Assembly: GCA_030150265.1 (NCBI GenBank)
Contig: JASLGG010000052.1
Coordinates: forward strand, 1-64,000
Source: Protaetiibacter sp.
GTDB lineage: Bacteria; Actinomycetota; Actinomycetes; Actinomycetales; Microbacteriaceae
Length of the DNA stretch: 64,000 nucleotides
Direction: 5' to 3'
Below, one piece after another: positions 56,771 to 64,000 of the stretch (position 1 is the stretch's first letter; each line of letters starts with the position of its first letter). A model generated the notes under the pieces. It was not told where the DNA came from. It searched no databases and saw only the letters and a list, made by a program, of their open reading frames with translations. The position numbers and the translations under genes are program-made.

Positions 56771-57937
56771 ATGACGATCCCCGCCCCCGACTTCTCCCTC
56801 GCCGCCGGACCGACCATGTCGAGCGCACGAACGCTCGACGCGCTCGGCTCTCAGCTCCTCTACCACTACGACCCCGCCTTCCTGGAGGCCTTCACGCGCA
56901 CGCAGCAGAAGGCGCAGCGCTTCTTCGGCACACGCAACGATCTGCTGCTCATGCAGGGGGAGGGCATCCTCGGGCTCGAGGGCGCCGCTCGGTCGCTCGT
57001 CACCACCGGAACTCCGGTGCTCAACCTCGTGCAGGGCGTCTACGGCAAGGGGATGGGCTACTGGATCACGGGATTCGGCGGCATCCTGCACGAGATCGAG
57101 GTCGGCTACGACGAGGCGGTGAGCCCCGACGCCGTCGACGCCTACCTCGCGGCCCACCCCGAGATCGAGGTGGTGACGGTCGTGCACTCCGAGACGCCCT
57201 CCGGAACGATCAGCGATCTGGCGAAGATCGGGCCGATCGTGAAGCGGCACGGTGCCGTCACCCTCGTCGACGCGCTCTCCTCGGTCGGCGGCGTCGAGTT
57301 CAAGCCGGATGAGTGGCAGCTCGACGTCTGCATCTCCGGCGGCCAGAAGTGCCTCGGCGGCCCCGTCGGGGTGACGATGGCATCGGTGAGCGCCGACGCC
57401 TGGGAGAAGATCCTCGCCAACCCGGAGGCACCGCGCGACTCCTATCTCTCGCTCATCGACTGGAAGCTCAAGTGGCTCGAGAAGGGCGTCTTCCCCTACA
57501 CGCCCTCGGTCAACGACATCGTCGGCCTCGAGTCGGCCCTCGACCAGATGCTCGAGGAGGGCGTGGACGCGTCGATCGCCCGCCACGCGCGGGCGGCTGC
57601 CGTCGCGCGGGCCGGCGTCCTCGGGCTCGGCTTGGAGCTCTGGCCCGCATCGGTGGAGATCTCCGGGCACCCGGTGACCGCCGTCCGGCTGCCCGACGGC
57701 ATCGTCCACACCGAGCTCCAGGCGCACATCCGCGCGCGCTACGGCGTCATGCTCTCCACCGGGCAGAGCACCGGGAACCTCATTCACCTCACTCATATGG
57801 GCCCGACCGCCCGTGGCATGTACCCGGTCATCGGCGTGACCGTGCTCGGGCAGGGCCTCGCCGACCTCGGCGCGCAGGTCGACGTGGGCGCGGGAGTCGC
57901 AGCGGCCATGGCGGAGCTGAGCCGGCAGGGTGCGTGA
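56771..57937 (+). CDS. Class V aminotransferase, probable pyridoxamine-pyruvate transaminase
   Basis: A 388-residue PLP enzyme of the alanine-glyoxylate aminotransferase type. PLP Lys193 lies in SGGQKCLGGPVGVTMASV. Compared from memory with M. loti PPAT (393 residues, Lys197), similarity covers LYHYDPAF, VLNLVQGVYGKGMGYW, EIEVGYDEAVSPDAVDAYL, HSETPSGTI, FPYTPSVNDIVGLESALD and THMGPTARGMYPVIG, which exceeds that expected for the fold alone. PPAT converts pyridoxamine plus pyruvate to pyridoxal plus L-alanine, using pyridoxamine as substrate rather than a bound cofactor. The ATG at 56771 is chosen because GGAAGGA precedes it and it matches the family's N-terminus; in-frame ATGs exist at 56741 and 56753. 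It heads the operon that follows. Confidence 0.8.
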   Translation: MTIPAPDFSLAAGPTMSSARTLDALGSQLLYHYDPAFLEAFTRTQQKAQRFFGTRNDLLLMQGEGILGLEGAARSLVTTGTPVLNLVQGVYGKGMGYWITGFGGILHEIEVGYDEAVSPDAVDAYLAAHPEIEVVTVVHSETPSGTISDLAKIGPIVKRHGAVTLVDALSSVGGVEFKPDEWQLDVCISGGQKCLGGPVGVTMASVSADAWEKILANPEAPRDSYLSLIDWKLKWLEKGVFPYTPSVNDIVGLESALDQMLEEGVDASIARHARAAAVARAGVLGLGLELWPASVEISGHPVTAVRLPDGIVHTELQAHIRARYGVMLSTGQSTGNLIHLTHMGPTARGMYPVIGVTVLGQGLADLGAQVDVGAGVAAAMAELSRQGA

Positions 57938-57949
57938 GGCGCCGGACGG

Positions 57950-59413
57950 ATGGCGAAGGCGACGGACCTGGTGAGCGGCGATCGCGACCTCGTCGATGAG
58001 CCGGCGCGCACGCAGGCGGCAGCGATCCGCGACCGCCGCATCACCGCGGTCGAGTTGCTGGAGGAGCACCTCCGCCGGATCGAGCGGGTCAACCCGGCGG
58101 TCAACGCGCTGGTCACGCTCGACGTCGACGGTGCGCGGGAGGCGGCGCAGGCGGCCGACCGGGCGCTCGACGCCGGCCGTGCTCTCGGCCCGCTGCACGG
58201 CCTGCCGATCGCGATCAAGGACACCGAGGACACGGCGGGGCTCCGCACGAGCTACGGCTCGCCGATACTCGCCGACAACATCCCGACGCGCGACGCCCTC
58301 GTCGTCGAGCGGGTTCGCGCCGCGGGTGCCGTGATCCTCGGCAAGAGCAATGTGCCCGAGCTCGCAACCGGATCGCACACGGTCAACCCCGTGTTCGGGG
58401 CGACCGCCAACCCCTACGACCTCTCCCGTTCCGCGGGCGGGTCGTCCGGCGGCGCCGCCGCCGCGCTCGCGACAGGCATGGCGGCGCTCGCGACCGGGTC
58501 CGACATGGGCGGGTCGTTGCGCAATCCCGCAGCCTTCTGCAACGTCGTGGGCCTGCGGCCGAGCGCCGGGCGCGTTCCGAGCTGGCCATCCGGGGACGTC
58601 TGGCAGACGATGCTCGTGAACGGCCCGATGGCACGCACCGTCGAGGACGCCGCCCTGCTTCTCTCGGTGCTCGCCGGTGCGGACCCCCGCATCCCGATCA
58701 GCCTTCCGGGCGACGGTGCGGAGTTCGCGCGAGGGCTCGACGCCGACCTCGCCGGGGTGCGGCTCGGCTGGAGCCGCACGCTCGACGGGCTCGACATCGC
58801 GGAGGACGTCACCGGCGTTCTCGAGGCCGATGGCCGCACCGGGCTCGTGGAGTGCGGCTTCGCGGTGACGGACGTCGAACCGCCGATCGGCGACTACGAC
58901 GACGTGTTCCGCGTGCTCCGGGGCTTCGACTATGCGCACGGCTTCGGCCCGATGGTGGACGAGCATCCGGATCTCGTCGGGCCTCTCGTCCGCGAGAACG
59001 TCGCCTACGGGCGCACGCTCACGGGACACGATGTCGCCCGCGCGCAGGCGCGGCGCACCGAGCTCTACGATCGCCTCCGCTCGGTGTTCGAGGGCGCCGA
59101 CGGGATCGACGTGCTCGCCGCGCCCGCCACCGCGGTCGCCGCCTTCGACGCGAGCAGACCGTGGGTCGACGAGATCGACGGGGTGCCTCAGGACGACTAC
59201 CTGCAGTGGATGCGGACCGCCTGGCGCATCACGCCGACCGGGTTCACGGCGTTGAGCGTGCCGTGCGGCTTCACGCCGAGCGGCCTCCCGGTGGGTCTTC
59301 AGCTCATCGCGCCGCCGCACGCGGAGCTGTTGCTGCTGCGCGTCGCCCATGCCTTCGAGCGTCGTCGTCCCGCGTGGCGGCGGCGTCCGGTGCTGAGGGG
59401 ATCGGCCGCATGA
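57950..59413 (+). CDS. Amidase signature family hydrolase
   Basis: A 487-residue amidase. The Ser-cisSer-Lys triad region is visible: Lys90 in PIAIKDTEDT, SAGGSSGGAAAALATGMAAL (Ser165/166), and the nucleophile in TGSDMGGSLRNPA. It hydrolyses a C-N amide bond; the substrate is unknown. It lies 12 bp after the transaminase gene and overlaps the acylase gene by four bases (ATGA), so these act together. Family-typical length; no signal peptide, so it is cytoplasmic. Confidence 0.93.
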   Translation: MAKATDLVSGDRDLVDEPARTQAAAIRDRRITAVELLEEHLRRIERVNPAVNALVTLDVDGAREAAQAADRALDAGRALGPLHGLPIAIKDTEDTAGLRTSYGSPILADNIPTRDALVVERVRAAGAVILGKSNVPELATGSHTVNPVFGATANPYDLSRSAGGSSGGAAAALATGMAALATGSDMGGSLRNPAAFCNVVGLRPSAGRVPSWPSGDVWQTMLVNGPMARTVEDAALLLSVLAGADPRIPISLPGDGAEFARGLDADLAGVRLGWSRTLDGLDIAEDVTGVLEADGRTGLVECGFAVTDVEPPIGDYDDVFRVLRGFDYAHGFGPMVDEHPDLVGPLVRENVAYGRTLTGHDVARAQARRTELYDRLRSVFEGADGIDVLAAPATAVAAFDASRPWVDEIDGVPQDDYLQWMRTAWRITPTGFTALSVPCGFTPSGLPVGLQLIAPPHAELLLLRVAHAFERRRPAWRRRPVLRGSAA

Positions 59414-61716
59414 GCGAGGTGCGCATCGTCACCGACCGCTGGGGCGTCCCGCACGTCCGCGCGGCGGATGCGGCGGGCGCGTTCTTCGGGCAGGGGTACG
59501 CGGCCGCGAGCACGCGCCTGTTCCAGATGGAGCTGTGGCGCCGTCGAGGCCTCGGTTTGCTGGCGGAGGCGCTCGGCCCCGACTACGTCGAGCTCGACAT
59601 CGCGGCCCGCACCTTCCTCGCGCGGACGAGCCTCGACGACGAGCTCGCGGCCCTCCCCGAGGGGGCCGGCGAGGCGCTCGCGTGCTTCGTCGCCGGCGTC
59701 AACCGACGGGTCCGCGAGGTGCTGGCGGATCGTGCCACCCTGCCCGTCGAGTTCCGAGCGGCGGGCTTCGACCCCGCCGAGTGGACGGTCGAGGGCCTGC
59801 TGAGCATCCGCATCCACGGGCTGCACACGAACGCCGAGGAGGAGATCGCCCGGGCGATCACCATCCGCGATCTCGGCGATGCCGTCGATCGCATCCGGCG
59901 CCTGCGCGAGCCGGATGTCGAGGTCGTGATCCCCGAGGGCCTGGATCTGTCGCTCATCCACGAGGGGATCCTGGAGCTGTACCGGGCGGCTCACGCGCCG
60001 GTGGGCTTCCGGGGCGGCAGCAGCCCGATCCCGCGGGCCGAGACGCCGGATGGCAGCAACAACTGGGCGATCGCCGGGTCCCGCACCGCGAGCGGCCGGC
60101 CGATCCTCGCCACCGATCCCCATCGCATCATGACCGTTCCGGCTCTGCGCACAGTGGTGCACCTCAGCTGCCCCGAGTTCGACGCGATCGGGATGAACGA
60201 GCCCTACATGCCGGGTGTCAGCGCGGGTCACAACGATCGGGTCGCCTACAGCTTCACCATCGCGCCGATGGACACCGAGGACCTCTACGTCTACGAGCTC
60301 GATCCCGAGGAGCCGACGCGCTACCGCTACGGCGAGGGCTGGGAGTCGATGACGCTCGTGGACGAGGTGGTGCCGGTCGCGGGCGAGCAGCCGCGGGTCG
60401 TCGAGCTCGCCGCCACCCGGCACGGCCCCGTCATCTATCGGGACCCCTCGCGCGGAGTCGCCGTCGCGCTCCGCGCGGGCTGGCTCGAGCCGGGCGCCAC
60501 CCCCTATCTCGGCAACCTCGCCCTCCTGCGCGCTCGTTCCGTCGCCGAGGTGTCGATCGCGCTCGACGGATGCGCGTCTCCCGGGCTCAACTACGTCGCG
60601 GCCGATGTCGACGGGGGCATCCTGTGGCAGGTCGCCGGACGGGCGCCCGTGCGTCGCGGCTGGGACGGCCTGCTGCCGGTGCCGGGGGACGGTCGCTACG
60701 AGTGGGACGGCGCCGTGACCGCGAGCGGGCTGCCCGGCCTTCGCGACCCCGCGAGCGGCTGGCTGCGCACCGCGAACGCCTTCAACCTGCCCGAGGCCGA
60801 GGGGTGGACGGGCACGCCGTACTCGTACGACTGGTACTCGGGGTACCGCGCCCGCCGCCTCGCCGAAGCTCTGGGCGCGCGGCACGACTGGACGGTCGCG
60901 GCCGCGGCCGAGTTGCAGAACGACTACCTGAGCCTGTCGGCGCGCGACGTCGTGGAGGTCCTCGAGGCCGAGCTGGCGGAGCCCTTCGCCGACGAGGCGG
61001 CCGAGTTCGCGCGCACCGAGCTGCTCGCCTGGGATCAGCGCATGGTGCACACCTCACGGGCCGCCGCGATCTTCGACCGCTGGCTCTACGCGCACCTGCC
61101 GCCGGCCATCCGCACCCCCGCCGCGGCGCGGGTCGCGCGCGAGGGTGCGTTCGGCCAGACACTGGCTGCACTGCTCGACACGGCCCGGGCCACGGTGGGG
61201 GACCCGCGAGTCGACATCGCCCTGCTCGAGGAGTCCGCATCCTGGGCGCCGAGTGAGCACTTCTCCGGGCGTCGCGATCTCCTCGAGCGGACGCTCTCCG
61301 CCTCTGTCGGGGAACTGCGCGCCCGTTCCGGCGGCGACTCCTTCACCTGGGGCGATGTGCAGCTCGCCCGGTTCCTGCACCCCCTGCACGGGCTCCCCGG
61401 CTTCCCGGAGGGCCTCGGCGACACCGGCGCCCATCCGAAATCGGGCAGCTCCGACACCGTCGGGCTCGCGTTCGGGGCCGAGGGCGTGCAGATCCTCGGC
61501 GCCGCGACGCGCATCGTCATGGATGTCGGGGACTGGGACGCCTCGGTGTTCGTGACGATGCCGGGCGTCGCCGGGGACGTCGAGGCGCGGCATGCCCACG
61601 ATCTCTTCGACACCTGGCTGCACGACGGGAGCGTCCCCCTCGTGTATTCGCCCGCGCTCGTCGATGCGAATGCCGAGTCGGTGACGATCATCGATCCCGC
61701 CGAGGGGAGGAGCTGA
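59410..61716 (+). CDS. Penicillin acylase family (Ntn hydrolase) protein without signal peptide
   Basis: A 768-residue S45-type Ntn hydrolase precursor. RIVTDRWGVPHVRAADA begins the alpha chain. The autocatalytic cleavage site and N-terminal nucleophile is Ser216 in DGSNNWAIAGSRTASG, followed by ATDPHRIM and GHNDRVAYSFTIAPMD of the beta chain. The C-terminal GGDSFTWGDVQLARF and HPKSGSSDTV are typical. Members cleave amides of penicillins, acyl-homoserine lactones or related N-acyl compounds. Most are exported; this one lacks any signal peptide, implying intracellular action on an imported substrate. That fits the ABC importer genes that follow (TGATG overlap). Confidence 0.92.
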   Translation: MSEVRIVTDRWGVPHVRAADAAGAFFGQGYAAASTRLFQMELWRRRGLGLLAEALGPDYVELDIAARTFLARTSLDDELAALPEGAGEALACFVAGVNRRVREVLADRATLPVEFRAAGFDPAEWTVEGLLSIRIHGLHTNAEEEIARAITIRDLGDAVDRIRRLREPDVEVVIPEGLDLSLIHEGILELYRAAHAPVGFRGGSSPIPRAETPDGSNNWAIAGSRTASGRPILATDPHRIMTVPALRTVVHLSCPEFDAIGMNEPYMPGVSAGHNDRVAYSFTIAPMDTEDLYVYELDPEEPTRYRYGEGWESMTLVDEVVPVAGEQPRVVELAATRHGPVIYRDPSRGVAVALRAGWLEPGATPYLGNLALLRARSVAEVSIALDGCASPGLNYVAADVDGGILWQVAGRAPVRRGWDGLLPVPGDGRYEWDGAVTASGLPGLRDPASGWLRTANAFNLPEAEGWTGTPYSYDWYSGYRARRLAEALGARHDWTVAAAAELQNDYLSLSARDVVEVLEAELAEPFADEAAEFARTELLAWDQRMVHTSRAAAIFDRWLYAHLPPAIRTPAAARVAREGAFGQTLAALLDTARATVGDPRVDIALLEESASWAPSEHFSGRRDLLERTLSASVGELRARSGGDSFTWGDVQLARFLHPLHGLPGFPEGLGDTGAHPKSGSSDTVGLAFGAEGVQILGAATRIVMDVGDWDASVFVTMPGVAGDVEARHAHDLFDTWLHDGSVPLVYSPALVDANAESVTIIDPAEGRS

Positions 61717-62672
61717 TGCTGCGCTATGTCGCGTCGCGACTTCTCCAGACGATCCCCGTTCTCGTCATCGTCGCCCTGCTGATCTTCCTCATCGCGCGTC
61801 TCGCACCCGGCGACGCCGCGACGCTGTTGCTCGGCCCCGACGCGACCGCGGCCGAGATCGAGGCGCTGCGCGAACAGCTCGGCCTGAACCGGCCGCTCGC
61901 CACCCAGTTCCTCGGCTGGGCGGGCGGCCTGCTCGTCGGCGATCTGGGGTACTCGCCGTTCCTGCAGGAGTCGGTGACGAGTGCGATCGGCAGCCACCTG
62001 CTCCCCACCCTGTCGCTCGCGGTGGTCGCGCAGCTGCTCGCGGTGGTCGCCGCGATCCCCGCGGGCATCGCCGCGGCGCGCCGTCCGGGCGGCATCGTCG
62101 ACCGCGTGCTGATGGGCGCCACGCTGCTCGGTATCTCGGTGCCCAGCTTCCTGCTCGGCCTCCTCCTCGCGCTCGTGTTCGCGGTGATCCTGCGGGTGCT
62201 GCCCGTCGCGGGGTACGCGGACCCGAGCGAGGGGATCGGTCGCTTCCTGCTCTATCTCCTGCTCCCGGCCGTCGCTCTCGCCGCGATGCAGGCATCGCTG
62301 CTCGCCCGGATGACCCGGTCGACCATGATGGACGTCCTCACCGCGAACTACGTGACGACGGCTCGTGCGAAGGGAGTGCTGGGGGCGATCGTGCTGTACA
62401 AGCACGCCTTCCGTACCGCGATCAACCCGATCCTCACCGTCGTGGGCCAGTCCTTCGGCGTGCTGATCACGGGCGCGGTCGTCATCGAGACGGTCTTCAA
62501 CATCCCCGGGATCGGGCAGCTGATCGTGCTCGCCATCCAGCGGCGCGACTTCGATCTCATCCAGGGTGTCGTGCTCGTCGCCACCGTGATGTACCTCGTG
62601 CTCAATCTCGTCGTCGACGTGCTGTACGGCGTGTTCGACCCGAGGATCCGGCTCAGGGCGGCGGGACGATGA
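61716..62672 (+). CDS. ABC importer permease, DppB/OppB-type
   Basis: A 318-residue permease with six membrane helices. The N-terminus MLRYVASRLLQTIPVLVIVA and LIFLIARLAPGDAATLLLG are diagnostic of DppB-type subunits of peptide/nickel importers. The EAA-loop equivalent is YVTTARAKGVLGAIVLYKHA (typically EAARAKG...). The operon encodes no substrate-binding protein within the window, so the substrate is uncertain. The ATG overlaps the acylase stop by one base. Confidence 0.94.
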   Translation: MLRYVASRLLQTIPVLVIVALLIFLIARLAPGDAATLLLGPDATAAEIEALREQLGLNRPLATQFLGWAGGLLVGDLGYSPFLQESVTSAIGSHLLPTLSLAVVAQLLAVVAAIPAGIAAARRPGGIVDRVLMGATLLGISVPSFLLGLLLALVFAVILRVLPVAGYADPSEGIGRFLLYLLLPAVALAAMQASLLARMTRSTMMDVLTANYVTTARAKGVLGAIVLYKHAFRTAINPILTVVGQSFGVLITGAVVIETVFNIPGIGQLIVLAIQRRDFDLIQGVVLVATVMYLVLNLVVDVLYGVFDPRIRLRAAGR

Positions 62673-63598
62673 CCGCGACCGTGACCATCGCGGTCTCCGA
62701 TCCGCGCGCGGAGCGCTCGCGGGAGCGTCGCGCGCTGCTCGGCCGGATGCTGCGCAACGGCGGGCTCGTCGTGGGCGCCCTGGTCGTCGCGCTCATCGTG
62801 CTGTGCGCGACCGTCGGCGTGCTGATCGCGCCGGATCCGCAGTTCGTCGAGCCGGCGATCCGCCTGCAGGCGCCCTCCGCCACGCACTGGTTCGGCACCG
62901 ACGGCTTCGGTCGCGACGTGTTCAGCCGTGTCGTGCACGGTGCGAGCATCTCGCTCCTGATCGGCACCGGCACCATGACGATCGCGGGCGTGCTCGGTCT
63001 CGTGATCGGACTGTACTCGGCGTACTACCCGCGCGCCGACGTCGTGCTCATGCGCGTCTGCGATGCGCTCATGGCGTTCCCCGCCCTGCTGCTCGCGATC
63101 GCGATCACGGCCGCCCTCGGCCCCACGACGTGGAACGTGATCATCAGCCTCTCGGTCGTCTTCACCCCGGTCGTCGCGCGGGTCGCCCGCGCCGCGGCGC
63201 TCTCCGTGAAGCAGCAGGTCTACATCGACTCGCTGCGCGCACAGGGGGCGAGGTCCTGGCGCATCCTCTGGGCCAACATCCTGCCCAACGTGGTGTCGCC
63301 GCTCATCGTGCAGGCGACCTTCATCTTCGCGGACAGCCTCATCGTCGAAGCGGCGCTGAGCTTCCTGGGCGCCGGGGTCCCCGCGCCCATGCCGAGCTGG
63401 GGGAACATGCTGCTCGAGGGCAAGTCCGTGCTCTTCCAGGCGTGGTGGATGACCGTCTTCCCCGGTGCGGCGGTCATGCTCACGGTGCTCGGCGCGAATC
63501 TCCTCGGCGACGGCCTGCGCGATCTCCTCGATCCCCATCAGCGGTCGATCCGTCCCGTCTTCGGGTTCGTCCGCCGCGAACGGAAGGCGGCGAAATGA
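62669..63598 (+). CDS. ABC importer permease, DppC/OppC-type
   Basis: A 309-residue permease with a cytoplasmic N-terminal segment, then six helices. HWFGTDGFGRDVFSRVVHGA is the DppC-type signature, and YIDSLRAQGARSWRILWANI forms the EAA loop contacting the ATPase. SFLGAGVPAPMPSWGNMLLE is also family-typical. It overlaps the preceding permease and following ATPase genes by four bases each. Confidence 0.95.
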   Translation: MTATVTIAVSDPRAERSRERRALLGRMLRNGGLVVGALVVALIVLCATVGVLIAPDPQFVEPAIRLQAPSATHWFGTDGFGRDVFSRVVHGASISLLIGTGTMTIAGVLGLVIGLYSAYYPRADVVLMRVCDALMAFPALLLAIAITAALGPTTWNVIISLSVVFTPVVARVARAAALSVKQQVYIDSLRAQGARSWRILWANILPNVVSPLIVQATFIFADSLIVEAALSFLGAGVPAPMPSWGNMLLEGKSVLFQAWWMTVFPGAAVMLTVLGANLLGDGLRDLLDPHQRSIRPVFGFVRRERKAAK

Positions 63599-64000
63599 CC
63601 GATCGTGACCAGGGCCTGCTCGACGTCGTCGGGCTGACCACGCGCTTCGCGACCGAGGGCGGTCAGGTGACGGCCGTCGACGAGGTGAGCTTCCGCGTCG
63701 GGCGGGGCGAGATCGTGGGGCTCGTGGGCGAGTCAGGATGCGGCAAATCGGCGACGGCGTCCTCGATCATGCGCCTGCTCGACGAGCGGTACACCTCCTA
63801 CGCGGGCAGCGTGGTGCTCGAGGGCACCGACCTGCTCTCCCTGCCCGAGCGGCGGATGCGGCGCGAGCGGGGCAGGACCGTCTCGATGGTCTTCCAGGAT
63901 CCGATGACCGCGCTCAATCCGGTCTACACCGTGGAGAACCAGCTCGTCGAGGCGATCCGGGCGCACCGCGGCATCGGCCGCGTCGAGGCACGCGGGATCG
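63595..64000 (+). CDS. ABC importer ATPase, DppD/OppD-type (C-terminus outside window)
   Basis: The first 135 codons of an ATPase. After MTDRDQGLLDVVGLTTRFAT come VDEVSFRVGRGEIVGLVGES, with Walker A GESGCGKSA, and the Q-loop region TVSMVFQDPMTALNPVYTV, which is characteristic of peptide-importer ATPases. The reading frame runs off the right edge. A second ATPase (DppF-type) and a solute-binding protein would be expected beyond it. Confidence 0.94.
   Translation, partial: MTDRDQGLLDVVGLTTRFATEGGQVTAVDEVSFRVGRGEIVGLVGESGCGKSATASSIMRLLDERYTSYAGSVVLEGTDLLSLPERRMRRERGRTVSMVFQDPMTALNPVYTVENQLVEAIRAHRGIGRVEARGI

Noticed and set aside
59410..61716. Reading the acylase operon as a penicillin-resistance or quorum-quenching locus
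   Set aside because: The gene is cytoplasmic by sequence and linked to import, amidase and transaminase genes, so a catabolic role is more likely.

Overview
The window comes from a very GC-rich actinobacterium. The gene content (duf6350-purN-purH, homodimeric NADP-isocitrate dehydrogenase next to mdh, sucCD, LAXTG-type sortase substrates), many leaderless genes, and a striking excess of the heptamer CGGATGC/GCATCCG point to a member of the Microbacteriaceae. No genus can be named from the sequence alone. No rRNA, tRNA, CRISPR array, transposase or phage gene was seen.

Layout. 1-2313 (minus) is the start of a large AAA-ATPase regulator that runs off the left edge. 2606-3595 is a glycerophosphodiester phosphodiesterase. 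3688-8479 is a two-component operon made of a membrane kinase that has lost its phospho-acceptor histidine, an intact membrane kinase and a NarL-type response regulator. 8603-16537 is an envelope block: two paralogous wall proteins with LAXTG sorting signals, an HtrA/DegP-like lipoprotein protease, a membrane protein and two small lipoproteins. 16583-23838 holds PcrA helicase, a coiled-coil membrane protein, an MFS exporter and a three-domain kinase/M23-like/class III aminotransferase fusion. 24125-26769 is a sugar MFS transporter plus GH1 beta-glucosidase unit. 26846-38613 is mostly housekeeping: MpaB-like oxygenase, sucCD, serine hydrolase, ROK kinase, secreted peptidase, DUF6350 protein, purN and purH. 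38862-48104 has a purine permease, a heterodimeric ABC exporter behind a structured leader with a 24-residue ORF, small genes and icd; mdh follows.

The most interesting part is 49240-64000. Genes at 49956, 51711, 52515 and 53456 match, by sequence motifs, length and order of chemistry, the last four steps of the vitamin B6 (4-pyridoxate) degradation pathway known from Mesorhizobium loti: ring-opening monooxygenase, dicarboxylate decarboxylase, formyl dehydrogenase and acetamidomethylene-succinate hydrolase. They are interleaved with three genes of unknown role (DUF1185, PEBP, TIM-barrel amidohydrolase). About 1.3 kb further on, 56771 encodes a close relative of pyridoxamine-pyruvate transaminase, which starts a second operon with an amidase, a leaderless penicillin-acylase-family hydrolase and a Dpp/Opp-type ABC importer. 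The end product of the B6 route, succinic semialdehyde, would feed the TCA cycle, several genes of which (sucCD, icd, mdh) also lie in the window.

A low-GC two-gene insert (55544-56366, secreted protein plus small membrane protein) sits between the two catabolic operons and looks acquired. Regulatory reading: at least ten genes have a TANNNT-like -10 box ending exactly six bases before the start codon; sucC and icd share a TCTCGA/TCGAGA palindrome; the two-component operon and both wall-protein genes share TCCCGGGA-type boxes; and long palindromic repeats punctuate the gene ends.
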